A DNA stretch of 64,000 nt from Cacajao melanocephalus (taxonomy: Eukaryota; Chordata; Mammalia; Primates; Pitheciidae): positions 1 to 64,000 of the forward strand of contig CAUYLG010075691.1 in the NCBI GenBank assembly GCA_963573385.1, given 5' to 3'. The translations under genes and the position numbers were made by a program. The first letter of the stretch is position 1. Every line of letters starts with the position of its first letter. Under the pieces are notes generated by a model. It did no database searches, was not told the origin of the DNA, and saw only the letters and a program-made list of their open reading frames with translations. Of this stretch, positions 14,796-34,112 are shown one piece after another.

Positions 14796-14934
14796 TAATT
14801 TTTGTGTTTTTAATGGAGACAGGGCTTCACTATTTTGGCTAGGCTGATCTCGAACTCCTGACTTTAGGTGATCTGCCCACCTCAGCCTCCCCCAAGTGTT
14901 GGAATTTACAGGTGTGAGCCACTGCACCCCGGCC
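14796..14934 (-). repeat. Alu right-arm fragment, reverse orientation
   Basis: TAATTTTTGTGTTTTTAATG through GAGCCACTGCACCCCGGCC, a second Alu piece abutting the one before. Confidence 0.87.
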
Positions 14935-15347
14935 CCCACTTTCTTTATCCAGTCACCTGTTGCCAGATAATTCTGTTGAATCCACATCTTATCTATTGTG
15001 AATAATGCTGCAATGAACATGGAGGCGCCGATCTTTCTTTAACATACTGAATTCATTTCCTTTGGCTATATTCCCAGAAGTGGGATTGCTGGTTTGTACA
15101 GTAGTTCTATTTTTAATATTTTAAAGGAAACTCCATACTGTTTTCCATATGGCTGTACCAGTTTACATTCCCACCACCAGTGTACAAGGGTCCCTTTTCT
15201 CCACTCCCTCGCCATCACTTGTAATCTTTTGACTTTTTGAGAATAGCTACACTACCAAGGGTAAGGTGATCTATCCTTATGGTTTTGACTTACACTTCCT
15301 GATGATTAATGATGTTGAGCACCTTTTCATATACCTGTGGGTCATTT
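14935..15347 (-). mobile_element. L1 3' UTR, reverse orientation (part 2)
   Basis: GAATAATGCTGCAATGAACA, GGCTATATTCCCAGAAGTGG and GTTTACATTCCCACCACCAG are the classic reversed L1 3' UTR phrases. Ends at an Alu insertion. Confidence 0.9.
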
Positions 15348-15637
<290 letters not shown>

Positions 15638-15850
15638 ACCTGTGGGTCATTTGTATGTCTTCTTTGGGAAAATATTGGTTCAGGTCCTTTGCTCATTAAA
15701 AAAAATTCTGGTTATTTGTTTTTGTTTTGTTTTACTATTGAATTGTATAAGTTCCTTATATATTTTATAAATTAACCCCTGATCAGATATATGGTTTGCA
15801 AATTTTTTCTCTCATTCTGTATGTTGCCTTTTCATTTTGTTGAGCCCTAC
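15638..15850 (-). mobile_element. L1 ORF2 end, reverse orientation (part 3)
   Basis: CCTTTGCTCATTAAAAAAAA, TTTATAAATTAACCCCTGAT and TCTCATTCTGTATGTTGCCT are the reversed end of L1 ORF2. The frame is broken by stops; no function. Confidence 0.88.
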
Positions 15851-16100
15851 TATAATAATTTTTAAAGGGATTTTTTTTTTTTACCCTCCTCATCAGACTT
15901 ACTGCCTTTGAAAAAAATCATCATCAATCTATATCACAGAGGGGGAAAGTTGTAGACCCTTCCTTCCCAGAGTTCCCCTAACCAACACCAAGTTGCAGCA
16001 ACCTACTCAGGGGCCCAGTCTTCTATTGTCACAGTATAGTGCATAGAGTCTTTGGAGCTGAGACCATCACAAGGTACTAGGAAGATGCATACTACAGGTT

Positions 16101-16374
16101 GTTTTTTATTTGTCTGTTTTGAGACAGGATTGCAATCATAGCTTACTATGGCCTCAATTTCCTGGTTCAAGTGATCCTCTCATGTCGGCTTCCATAGTAG
16201 CTGGGACTACAGGCATGCACCACCATGCCTAGTGATTTTTTTAAAAAATGTTTTTGTAGAGATAGTGTCTTGGTATGTTGCCCAGGCTACTCTTGAACTC
16301 CCTTAGCTCAAGGGATCCTCCCGCCTCAGCCTCACAAAGTGTTGGAATTATAAGCATGAGCCACCATGCCTGGT
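16101..16374 (-). repeat. Old Alu, reverse orientation
   Basis: GTTTTGAGACAGGATTGCAA through CACCATGCCTGGTTG. Diverged AluJ-like wording (CTTGGTATGTTGCCCAGGCT). Confidence 0.9.
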
Positions 16375-16417
16375 TGAGCCCAAGAATCTTACACAGCATC
16401 AAGAGCTCAAATACTGA

Positions 16418-16715
16418 GGTTGGGCGCCCTGGGTCATGCCTGTAATCCTAGCACTTTGGGAGGATGAGGCAGGTGTATTACAAGGTCAGGAGTTCAAGAC
16501 CAACCTGGCCAAGATGGTGAAACCCCGTCTCCATTAAAAATACAGAAATTAGCCAGGCATGGTGGCGGGTGCCTGTAATCCCAGCTACTCGGAAGGTTGA
16601 GACAGATCATTGCTCGAACCCGGGAGGCGGAGTTTGCAGTGAGCCAAGATTGCGCCACTGCACTCCAGCCTGGGCGACAGAACAAGACTCTGTCTCAAAG
16701 AATAATAATAGTAAT
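16418..16715 (+). repeat. Alu element
   Basis: Full-length Alu with tail AATAATAATAGTAAT. Target duplication AAGAGCTCAAATACTG (left) and AAGAGCTCAGATACTG (right). Confidence 0.96.
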
Positions 16716-16979
16716 AAGAGCTCAGATACTGGAATAAATGCTCCCTGAGCAACTCAGCCCTCAAATGTCACGGATAATTGAAAAGGTGTAGGGAAGAAGT
16801 CAGACTGATTTTAAAGCCAGTAAGAGTCGAAGGATTGAAGCAGTCAGTCTATCCATAAAATATTTACGGAGCACCCACCCCATCTCTAACATCCATTCAC
16901 CTTTCAAAGATATTTGATATTTTTGAAGAAAGCCTATTGAAAGGTTTCAAAATAAAATTGTTATAAACACTGCCTTTCA

Positions 16980-17312
<333 letters not shown>

Positions 17313-17439
17313 TTAGTCCTAGCCTTTAGCAGAGCTATGAGAGAATATAGCACAGATAAACAGATTCTGTCATCATCTCCTACCATTGATTTCAGCCATT
17401 TGCTCCCTGACCAGTAACTTACTTATTATTAGCACTGAA

Positions 17440-17746
17440 TTTTTTTTTTTTTTTTTTTTTTTTTTATGAGACAGGATATTAAAATTTCGCCCAGGCTGGC
17501 ATGCAGTTGCACAATCATAGCTTACTGCAGCCTCGACCCCGGACTCAGGTGATCTTCCCATCTCAGCCTCCTGGGTAGCTGGTACTACAGGTGCACACTA
17601 CCAGGCCCAGTTAATTTTTTGTGTTTTTGTAGAGATGAGGTTTTGCCATATTGCCCAGGCTGGTCTTGAACCCCTGGGCTCAAGCAATCCACGAGCCTAG
17701 GCCTCCCATAGCACCAGGATTACAGGCCTGAGCCATCACGCCCGGT
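17440..17746 (-). repeat. Old Alu, reverse orientation
   Basis: Long T tail, then ATGAGACAGGATATTAAAAT and CGCCCAGGCTGGCATGCAG, ending CATCACGCCCGGTC. Diverged, AluJ-like. Confidence 0.93.
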
Positions 17747-17812
17747 CACCACTGAAATCTTAGACTCTCAAGTTTTCATTTTCTGGCTCAGTCACTCTGT
17801 CTTCCTGTAAAC

Positions 17813-17950
17813 TAGATCCAGGTATTCATCCATTCACTTATTGACCAAGAATTCATTTAGCACCAGCTTTGAATCAGGCAATGAATTAGGCTTGGAAATT
17901 CAAAGGTAAAACAATGGAGATCCCTTGTCTTTAAGAAGCTTACAGTCCAT
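17813..17950 (+). repeat. L2-like 3' end, partly duplicated at 20852
   Basis: TTCATCCATTCACTTATTGA through AAGAAGCTTACAGTCC reads like the L2 3' end. Its first 81 bases recur at 20852-20931 with shared non-consensus bases. Confidence 0.6.
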
Positions 17951-18111
17951 TGCCCTCCTCTTCTGTCCCCTCCCCAATTCAGAAAAAAGTAGACAAGCAG
18001 TTATAACACCTATGATCAGTGTTACGACTCAAGTAGCTATTGGGTGTGTCTAGACACTCTTGGGAGGCACTCTAGGGTCACTCTGCAGAGAATTCATTGT
18101 AGGAGGTATTA

Positions 18112-18376
18112 GTTTGTTATTGCTGCTGTAACAAATGACCACAAATTTAGTGGATTAATGCAACACAAATTTATTATTCTATAGTTCTGCAGATCAAAAG
18201 CCCAACATGGGGTTCATGGGGCTAAGATCAAGGTTCTGCAGGGTCATGTTCCTTCCTGGAGGCTCTCAGGCAGAATCTGTCCTTTGACCTTTCCAGGTTC
18301 TAGAGGTTGTTCATACCCTTTGGCTCAGGACCTCCATGCTCTGACTTTCAAGCCAGCAATGTTGCATTATTCTGAC
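18112..18376 (+). repeat. Ancient interspersed repeat, part 1, family uncertain
   Basis: TTAGTTTGTTATTGCTGCTG, AACAAATGACCACAAATTTA and CACAAATTTATTATTCTATA are a known repeated phrase in mammals, related in its opening to the element at 6131. Continues after an Alu at 18670-18905. Family not named. Confidence 0.6.
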
Positions 18377-18669
18377 TTTTTTTTTTTTTTGAGACGGAGT
18401 CTCGCTCTGTCACCAGGCTGGAGTGCAGTGGCACTACCTGGGCTCACTGCAACCTCTGACTCCCTGGTTCAAGTGATTCTCCTGCCTCAGCCTCCCGAGT
18501 AGCTGGGACGACAGGCACAAGCCACCACGCCCAGCTAATTTTTGTAGTTTTAGTAGAGACAGGGTTTCACCATGTTAGCCAGCATGGTCTCCATCTCCTG
18601 ACCTCATGATCCGCCCGCCTCGGCCTCCCGAAGTGCTGGGATTACAGATGTAAGCCACCACGCCCGGCC
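18377..18669 (-). repeat. Alu element, reverse orientation
   Basis: Full-length reversed Alu, well preserved (GAGACGGAGTCTCGCTCTGT to CCACCACGCCCGGCC). Inserted in the old repeat with the short duplication TTCTGAC. Confidence 0.96.
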
Positions 18670-18905
18670 TTTCTGACCATTCTCGCATGATCACATCTCT
18701 CTCTGACTTCAACTAGGAAAGGTTCCCAGCTTTCCAGGACTGATGTGATTAGATTGGGCCTACCTGGATAATACAGGCTAATCTTCCACTCCCAAGGGTC
18801 TTAACTTAATCACATCCATAAAATCCTTTTGCCACATAAAATAATGCAGCCATAGGTTTCAGGGATTAGGAAGTAGACATTTCCTCCTTTGGGAGACCAT
18901 TACTC
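18670..18905 (+). repeat. Ancient interspersed repeat, part 2
   Basis: CAGGACTGATGTGATTAGAT, TGGATAATACAGGCTAATCT and TTTGCCACATAAAATAATGC complete the element started at 18112, ending near TTACTCAGCTTACCACGTAG. Confidence 0.6.
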
Positions 18906-19084
18906 AGCTTACCACGTAGAGAGACAATGCATAAAGGGAAGGGGATAGAGGTGGGGATTGGAGGTAGGAGGCTTCTTCCAGGCAGTGGGAAATCGTGTGG
19001 AAAGGCCCTTAGGTGAGAATATTGTGTATTCTAGGAACTGCAGGGAGTTTAATAAGGCCCAAGTATGAAGTTTACATTGGAATG

Positions 19085-19375
19085 TGGGAGGCTGTTCATT
19101 CAATACACATTTATTTAATACTGTGTGGTAGGTGCCTTTAGGAGATGCAGGAATGCACAAGACAAAGTCCTTGTTCTCTGAAGCTAGAGTAAAAAGTAAG
19201 GGCTGACTATGAGAGAATTCCAAGTTTCCTTAGGAGATTGGACTTTAAGCGTTATACAAAGTCACCCATTAATTCATCTGCCAAAAATTTTTTGAGCACA
19301 AGTGCCAGGCTTTGTTCTAGGCTCTGAGAGTACAGATGTTTCAAAACCAAAGCAAAAATCCCATGCCCTATCACT
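19085..19375 (+). repeat. L2-like remnants
   Basis: Two decayed L2 3' pieces: TTCATTCAATACACATTTAT (19095 region) and AATTCATCTGCCAAAAATTT to TAGGCTCTGAGAGTACAGAT (19270-19335). By eye only. Confidence 0.5.
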
Positions 19376-19515
19376 TAGTCGATTTTAAGCAGGAGAAGCA
19401 GATGTTTGCTTTGGAAACATCACCCTGGCTGGGTTGCTTGAGAAAAGATTGGAAGGAGAATAACACTGGAGGTAGCCCAGTCCCTTTCCTCCCCCTTCTT
19501 CAAGATTCACAGCCG

Positions 19516-19849
19516 TGGGCAGGTGACGGTGGCTCACGCCTGTAATCCCAGCACTTTGGGAGGCTGAGGTGGGGTCGGTGGTGGGCGGGGTGGGGGGGAG
19601 ACGGCAGATCATCGGATCATCGGATCAAGGTCAGGAGTTCAAGGCCAGCCTGGCCAAGATGGTGAAACCATATCTCCACTAAAAATACAAACATTAGCCA
19701 GGCGTGGTGGCACTCACCTGTAATCCCAGCTACTCGGCAGCTGAGGCAGGAGAATCACTTGAACCGGGAGGCAGAGGTTGCAGTGAGCTAAGATTGCACC
19801 ACTGCACTCCAGCCTGAGTGACAAGAGCAAGACTCTGTCTCAAAAAAAA
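19516..19849 (+). repeat. Alu element with internal G-rich and 8-bp tandem expansion
   Basis: An Alu whose left arm, after GGGAGGCTGAGGT, holds an insert of G runs (19571-19598) and tandem GATCATCG units (19607-19622) before it resumes AAGGTCAGGAGTTCAAGG. Ends in a 9-base A tail. Confidence 0.94.
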
Positions 19850-20477
<628 letters not shown>

Positions 20478-20712
20478 TAACGTCATCTTGACCCTTTCTC
20501 TCTCAACAGATTGCTTAGAGACTATCAGGCAGCAAACAGTCCTCTCAACACCTATTCTCGAGTTCTAGTCTCTTTACCAGTGTACAAATGCATCTGCTTT
20601 TGTGTAGCCTTCCTCTCAAAGATATCAGAGGCAGCTCTACCCCATATGCCTGGGTCCCGTCTCCCTTCTATTCATGATCTTGCTCTCCTTGGTCTTACTC
20701 TGCAGCATGTGA

Positions 20713-24119
<3,407 letters not shown>

Positions 24120-25060
24120 GAAATCCTGGCTCTTGGGTTGCAGAGCACAACTTGACGCTAGCGCGTTTCTCTTCCCCCACGCAATGGCAAGTGGGGAGGG
24201 AGTCGGAGGGGAGAGGAGAAGAGGAGAGGAGGAGAGAAGGGGGAAGGGGAGGGGAGAGGCCGAGGGCGGCCCGGGTTCCAGCAGCCGCCCCGCCCTCCGG
24301 CTCGCGGCGGATTCGGCGCTGCGGCTGGAGCTTGCGGCCGGGCGGCTGCCTGTCCAGGCTGGGTCTGGCCGAGCCTCGCGTCGCCGTGCAGTGCGCTGGG
24401 TGTCCGGGAGATGGCTTCCCCTCTCTCGCCCGCTGCTCCCGCTATTGTCTCACCCGGGGTGGCCTGACTCTGCGAGCTCGCGCACGCTCTCGGCGGAGAG
24501 CACCCCTCCCCGCCCCCCAATTTGGTCCTTGCACCCTTTGCTACCTCTCCCTCTCCCCCTTGGACCCCAGGGTCGGCGCGGAGCCTGGAGAGGGGAGCGG
24601 CCCGGGAGCGGGCGGCGTGCGGCCGGCCAGCTCCCCTCGCGCTGGTGCAAGAGACGCTTGGAGCAGCAGAGCGAGCCCGGGAGGCGCGGAGCGAGCAGCC
24701 CACGTCGCCGGGCACAAGACACGTCGGGTGTTGCAGAAGAGCCCGCAGCTAGCGCAGGTAGGACACGCACCCAGCCGGTTGCACCGGACCCAGGGTCTGC
24801 AAAGTGCCCCCAGAGTGGAGGCAGCGGAGGTCAGGAGGCTCTTCCTCCAACATGGCAAGAGCGGAGGTGCAACAATGGAAGCAGCCGAGGGTTCCAGGCG
24901 GCCGGCTGAGCTGCAGACGCCGTGGGAGCCTGAGCTCCTGCCGGCCGCGCAGAGCAGGTTGCCCCTCACCCCACCCCACTGCACTCCAGCAGCTTCAGGG
25001 CCTCTGGGGCTCCAGGCACCCGCGTCCCCACCCCCTTCTCGCTAAACACACTTCCTGGCT
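24120..25060 (+). promoter_or_regulatory. PIK3C2B: CpG-island promoter of PIK3C2B
   Basis: A dense run of CpGs, GC boxes and G-rich tracts centred on 24250-24760, flanked by CpG-poor DNA. No TATA box. A purine-only stretch (24180-24258) sits at its upstream edge. It lies about 26.7 kb before the first coding exon and on the same strand, with a good splice donor at 24757, as expected for the housekeeping-type promoter of PIK3C2B. Long open frames through it on both strands are typical of GC-rich DNA and were not annotated as genes. Confidence 0.8.
24300..24757 (+). other. PIK3C2B: PIK3C2B non-coding exon 1 (5' end uncertain)
   Basis: The right end is set by the donor AGCGCAG|GTAGGA at 24757. 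The start is a guess within the GC-rich block. The exon would splice to the acceptor at 51430. It contains a short upstream ORF at 24411-24467 if transcription starts before it. Confidence 0.6.
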
Positions 25061-27418
<2,358 letters not shown>

Positions 27419-27584
27419 GGGTATTTTTCTTTAAATAGTGTTGGCAGGTTGGGAACTGGGAGAGAAGGAAAGGCTGCCCCATGATGTTTGTAGTAATGGA
27501 GGAGGACAAACACCTTTTAAAGGTTGGCTGCTGCCTATAGACAGGATAACGCTGAGCTGGCAAGTAATATAAACGCTTACACTC

Positions 27585-27655
27585 ATTAATGTCAGCCAGC
27601 TAGTAAATAATAAAGTTGGGATTTGAAGCAGGCAGTCACAGTCCATACCCTGAGC
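27585..27655 (-). repeat. MIR remnant, reverse orientation
   Basis: CAGCCAGCTAGTAAATAATA and GGGATTTGAAGCAGGCAGTC are the reversed MIR core. Confidence 0.6.
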
Positions 27656-27742
27656 TCACAGCCTCAGTGCCACTCTTGGAGAGATATTGGGTCTTGGGAG
27701 AAGAGAAAGGGACAGCAAAATTGAGGAGTTCATTCTTTTTGT

Positions 27743-28377
<635 letters not shown>

Positions 28378-28594
28378 CCTCAGAATTCATTCTTAATGGA
28401 TTCCTTGAATTCCCATGAGACGTCACCAGCCTGGGACATCTCATGGGCATGTAGGCATAATAAATTTGTCTGCGCCTTATCTGCTTTTCTATGCATTTTT
28501 ATTTCTATCCCTACCTTCTAAGGAGGGAGGAGATGTGGGATAATCTGATCAAGTCATTTTGCTGTCTTCTGAGCAATGCTAATAGAAGGTTTGG

Positions 28595-28896
28595 GGCTGG
28601 GCATGGTGGTTCATGCCTGTAATCCCAGCACTGTGGGAGCCCAAGGCAGGTGGATCACCTGAAGTTAGGAGTTCCAGACCAGCCTGGTCAACATGGCGAA
28701 ACCCTGTCTTTACTAAAAATACAAAAACTTAGCTGGGCATAGTGGTGGGCACCTACAGTCCCAGCTACTTGGGAGGCTGAGGCAAGGAGAATTGCTTGAA
28801 CCCAGGAGGTGGAGGTTGTGGTGAGCTGAGATTATGCCATTGCACTCCAGCCTGGGCAACAGAGTGAGACTCTATCTCAAAAAAAAAAAAAAAAAA
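28595..28896 (+). repeat. Alu element
   Basis: Full-length Alu with an 18-base A tail; target duplication AAGGTTTGGG on both sides. Confidence 0.96.
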
Positions 28897-29014
28897 GGTT
28901 TGGGACATGGAGGATCCTGGAGAAATTAAGGCAGATTTCTTGTTTTGGTATTTTCATATCTGCTTTGTTTTGCATCTGTTTTATAAAATGAAACTTGAGG
29001 GACTATTCTTGCAT

Positions 29015-29148
29015 GTTTTTTCTTTTTATGTTGAGACGGGATTTCACCGTGTTGCTTAGACTGGTCTTGAACTTCTGGTCTCAAGTGATCCCCTACCTTG
29101 GCCTACCAAAGTGTTGGGATTACAGGCATGAGCCACCTGTCCCAGCTG
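29015..29148 (-). repeat. Alu left-arm fragment, reverse orientation
   Basis: TTTTTTCTTTTTATGTTGAG then GGGATTTCACCGTGTTGCTT, ending CACCTGTCCCAGCTG. Duplication TTCTTGCAT on both sides. It does not share the CATCATGG feature of the four half-Alus. Confidence 0.88.
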
Positions 29149-30378
29149 TTCTTGCATTTTGTATGATCACATAGAGTATTAAAACTGGAAAGGCCCTGGG
29201 CCATCACTTCCCTGAGAAAAAGTGACTTTCTCAAGGTCATGCGGTTAGTAGCAATGCTGGAACTGAATGCTTACCCTGCAGATCACAACATGACCCATGA
29301 AAGGACCTATCCTGCAGCACTTTTTAATTTTTATTATTTTTACATTTATTTTTTATTTACAAGAGCCAAGTGCACATATCCTGCAGCACTTGGGAGTCTT
29401 GTGTCAACCCAGTTAGTGCTTTGTTTTTGGGAAATGTACTTCCCTCAGGACATTGGGATGGAATTCACTCATCCCAAATCATCACCCTGGTTAAGGAGAC
29501 TAAGGAATCAGAAGACATTTGTGCTTTGGGGAGCAGAGACCCTCAGGGCACAGAGAAGGAAGTAGAGAGAGATTCTCTGTAGTCCTGAAGCAGAAGTAAG
29601 ACCTGTGGCTGAAGGAAGCCTTAGCATTTAACTCCTTTCTCTTCCTGAGAACTCTCTGTAGGAAGTCTCCCCTAGCAGAGGCTTCATAGTATTTCAGAGA
29701 AGCCAAAGGTTGTTTGCCTCTTTGGAAACTGTTATCCTTCCATCTTGACGGCGTCACTCCTGCCACTGTTCCACCATAGGGGTGGGTGCCTAGTATAGAG
29801 AGTTGCTTCACACACGTGGCTCATTAATCGAGCCTGGCTAAGCCAAGCTCACCAGGAAGAAGCTTGAGTGGAAGCATTCTCTCCAGCCAAGTCTTTCTTT
29901 CTCTCTCTCATACTAGATGGCATCCTTTGCAGCATACCAGAAGTTATAAGGATGAGGGAAGAAGAGTAGAGGGCCAACGAGATTCCATTTTGAGGAAATA
30001 CTACAGTTTGCCTTGCCAGGTAGAATCATCAAGTATGAGTTCTTTTTGTCTCGGTTAATAAACTAACCAAAGCCCAGATAGTAGTAATAATGGAGCCCTT
30101 CAATGGTTGACATTGCCCAAGAGCCCTCTTTTTCTGAAAGCAGAGAGTTTGTCCCATTCTTGACTTGCCAAGCTGTGTGTCTTCCAGAGCGAAAGAAATC
30201 AATGTGACTGCGAGCACCAGCAGAGTGGATTTAATTCTGACCAAGAAAAGGGAGATGGTTTGCAAAAGGGTTGTTCTGGGATCCTGGGAGAAGAACATTA
30301 TAGCTGGAGATATTAGATTTTCACTCTAGACTTTAAGGAGACAGTTTTGTTTTGTTTTGTTTTTAATTAGAAGATAGG
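29149..30378. other. PIK3C2B intron 1 sequence
   Basis: A MIR-like reversed remnant at 29195-29290 (TTTCTCAAGGTCATGCGGTT). Otherwise unassigned; no exon signature. Confidence 0.45.
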
Positions 30379-30669
30379 GGGCTGGGTGTGGTAGCTCACG
30401 CCTGTAATCCCAGCACTTTGGGAGGCTGGTGGATCACCTGAGGTCGGGAATTCGAGACCAGCTTGGCCACTATGGAGAAACCCCGTCTCTTAAGAGAAAA
30501 TAGAAAAATTAGCCGGGCGTGATGGTGGGCACCTGTAATTCCAACTACTCGGGGGGCTGAGGCAGGAGAATCGCTTGAATGGGGAGGCGGAGATTGCGGT
30601 GAGCTGAAATTGCGCCATTGCACTCCAGCCTGAGCAACAAGAGTGAAAGTTTGTCTCAAAAAAAAAAAA
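30379..30669 (+). repeat. Alu element
   Basis: Alu starting GGCTGGGTGTGGTAGCTCA, tail A12. It sits between the two arms of a 21-bp inverted repeat (see findings). Confidence 0.95.
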
Positions 30670-30706
30670 TATCTCCCAGGATCCCAGAACAACAACAACA
30701 AAAAAA

Positions 30707-31035
30707 GATTGGGTGCAGGAATGGTGGCTTATGCTGTAATCTCAGCACTTGGGAGACTGACGTGGGAGGATCACTTGAGCCCAAGAGTTTGAGACCAGCC
30801 TGGACAACATAGCAAGACCTCGTTTCTACTAAAAATAAAAATAAAAAAAGTTAGCAGGGCGTGATGGTGCATACTTGTGGTCTCAGCTACTCAGGAGGCT
30901 GAAGTGGGAGGATCTCTTGAGCCCAGGAGTTTGAGGCTGCAATGAGCTATAATTGCACCACTCTGATTGCACCCAGGTGTCACTCTAGCCTGGGTGACAG
31001 AGTGAGACCCTGGCTCTAAAAAAATTAAAAAAAAA
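30707..31035 (+). repeat. Old Alu
   Basis: GGTGCAGGAATGGTGGCTTA to an A-rich tail (AAAAAAATTAAAAAAAAA). Near its 3' end TTGCACCACTCTGATTGCAC shows a small internal duplication. Confidence 0.92.
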
Positions 31036-31421
31036 GTCTGCCAGACCGCCCCTGATTCGCCATCATGGATACCAGCCATGTGCAGCCTATCGAGCTGGCC
31101 AGGGTCACCAAGGTCCTGGGCAGGACCGGCTCTCAGGGACAGTGCATGCAGGTGTGCATGGAATTTAGGGATGACACAAGCCGCTCCATCATCCTCAATG
31201 TAAAAGGCCCCGTGGTCGAGGGCGACGTGCTTACCCTGTTGGAGTCAGCGAGAGGCCCGAAGGTTGTGCTGAGCTTGGCTCCTCACCGGGCCTCGGATGT
31301 TGGATTCGACCACTTGAGATGGAAACGGTGTGTCACAACTTGCTCCTTTATTTTGTGCCGCCACAATAAATTGAGATGGACCTTTAAATAAAGCGTTTGT
31401 GATCCAAAAAGAAAAAAAAAA
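31036..31421 (+). pseudogene. Processed pseudogene of RPS28 (40S ribosomal protein eS28)
   Basis: An intron-less copy of the RPS28 mRNA: short 5' UTR (CTGCCAGACCGCC), ATG at 31065, coding region, 3' UTR, AATAAA at 31387-31392 and a poly(A) remnant at 31406-31421. The reading frame opens [20 protein letters not shown] and keeps most of the 69-residue small-subunit protein, with substitutions at otherwise conserved residues. Near 31248 two bases are missing relative to the parent, so the frame runs past the old stop (31270-31272) into the 3' UTR and would give 108 residues with an unrelated tail. It sits in PIK3C2B intron 1 on the same strand, just behind an Alu A tail. Loss of the C-terminal residues makes function unlikely. 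Confidence 0.93.
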
Positions 31422-32344
31422 GCTTATACAATTAATTTGAGAGGCGACAAAGTTTGAGTCTAGGTCAAGAAACCTCTAGAAACTGTGTTCCTTCTGTGCT
31501 ATGCTGAAGGGGCCTGTGAGGAAAAAAAATGTTTATGAAGCTTGAGTCCTGAATGAGGTGGAGCTTCCCCAAGAGCAGTAATGACAGAGGGGGTTCTTTA
31601 TTTTATTTTATTTATTTTTATTTCTAAGATCCTAGGAAACAACAGAAGGGGTTCTTAAAGTCATTTCTGGAAGAGCATACGATCACAAAGGTTTAAGTTA
31701 ATCAGATCCTGTTAAAAAGGAACTCATTCATTTATTCATTAATTTGACAAATATCTTGATTGTTTACCAGTGACTTTAGGTACTTTTAAAGTCATTGAGT
31801 GGGGGAAATATGGGGTGCCTTGTGTACTTATAAGTGGGGCCTTTTTGGTGGTCAGACTTCTTGGAGGAAATTAAGTGTTTGCAGAGATCTGAACAATGAG
31901 TAGGAATTGGGGCAGGATGGAGAATGGAGTGTGGTGAAGGAGGTGAACTGAATGCAGTTTGATCTGGCCAGGGCCACTGAAGGAGTTTGCATTTTATCTT
32001 TTGTGCATTCATTCTACCATTATGCATTGAATGTGCACTGACACTCTTCTACGGGCGCAGCAGTGAAGAGACAGCTAAAACCCTTGCCTGGTGCTTGGCT
32101 TTCCGATAAAACTTAGTTCACTCATAGTTCTTAGTTCACTAAGAATTAAACTAGGCTTTTTAATTTTGCTGACAGGAATTCTGGTTGAACTCAAGGAAAG
32201 TTGAGAAGGACTCTCATGGTAATCCTATAGATTATACAGGGTAGAGACAAAAGGTGGATTAGTTAATGATTGGTTAATTGTTCATTCAGCAAAAACATCT
32301 TCAGTGTCTCTGCTCATTCATTCCTACATTTATTCATTCATTCA
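31422..32344. other. PIK3C2B intron 1 sequence with L2 traces
   Basis: L2-like phrases near 31725-31790 and 31995-32090 (CTACCATTATGCATTGAATG). A (TTTTA)n run is at 31598-31624. Nothing else recognised. Confidence 0.45.
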
Positions 32345-32464
32345 TCAAATGAGGGGCAGTGTAAGTTCAGCAGATGGTTAAGAGCATGGCTATGGAACCA
32401 GATTACTTGGGTTCAAAGCGTGGCTCTTCCACTTACAAGCTGTGTGACCTTGGAAATGTTATTT
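32345..32464 (+). repeat. MIR, part 1
   Basis: CAGATGGTTAAGAGCATGGC, TTACTTGGGTTCAAAGCGTG and AAGCTGTGTGACCTTGGAAA are a well-kept MIR 5' half and core. Confidence 0.88.
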
Positions 32465-32468
32465 AATT

Positions 32469-32935
<467 letters not shown>

Positions 32936-33339
32936 CCTCAATAGCAGGTTTGTGCTAAACTCTAAGAATACAACCATGAATTGAGTGCAGTCCCTGAGCT
33001 TGAGGGAACCAAGTTGTACTCACCCTCCAAATGCAGGTAAATGGATGAGTTTCTTCATGGAGTGGGGTAATTTTATAAGCTCAATGTGAATTGATTGCGA
33101 TAGGGTGTCCTAAGAGTTAATATATACAGTCTTAGGCAGCATTTCCTAGATATTATAGAAACTAGAACTGCGGTGTTATTATTTTGGAGATCTCTAAACT
33201 CTTAAGAATCTGATAAATGCTATGGGGTGATTATCTGTAAAATACATTATAATTTTGCCTTCCTCAAACAGCCTCTGAACCTCTGATCCGATGACGAGGA
33301 GCTGTTAAGTCTTCTCCTCTGAGTTGGTCAGACCACCCT

Positions 33340-33440
33340 GAGAACATAGTATTAGCAGTTCTGTACTGATCATGTACTTTGTGTAAAACATTGTGCTAAG
33401 CATCCTGGGGGAGACAAAGATAAATAAAGAGGTAATCCAT
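33340..33440 (+). repeat. L2-like remnant
   Basis: AACATTGTGCTAAGCATCCT and AGACAAAGATAAATAAAG resemble an L2 3' end. Confidence 0.5.
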
Positions 33441-33456
33441 ACGGTTTAAAGGCTTA

Positions 33457-34044
<588 letters not shown>

Positions 34045-34112
34045 CTATGAAGGATGTTCCTTAAAAGATGTATTGGTAACTGTGTTAATAAATAAGAGGT
34101 TATCTTTATTCT

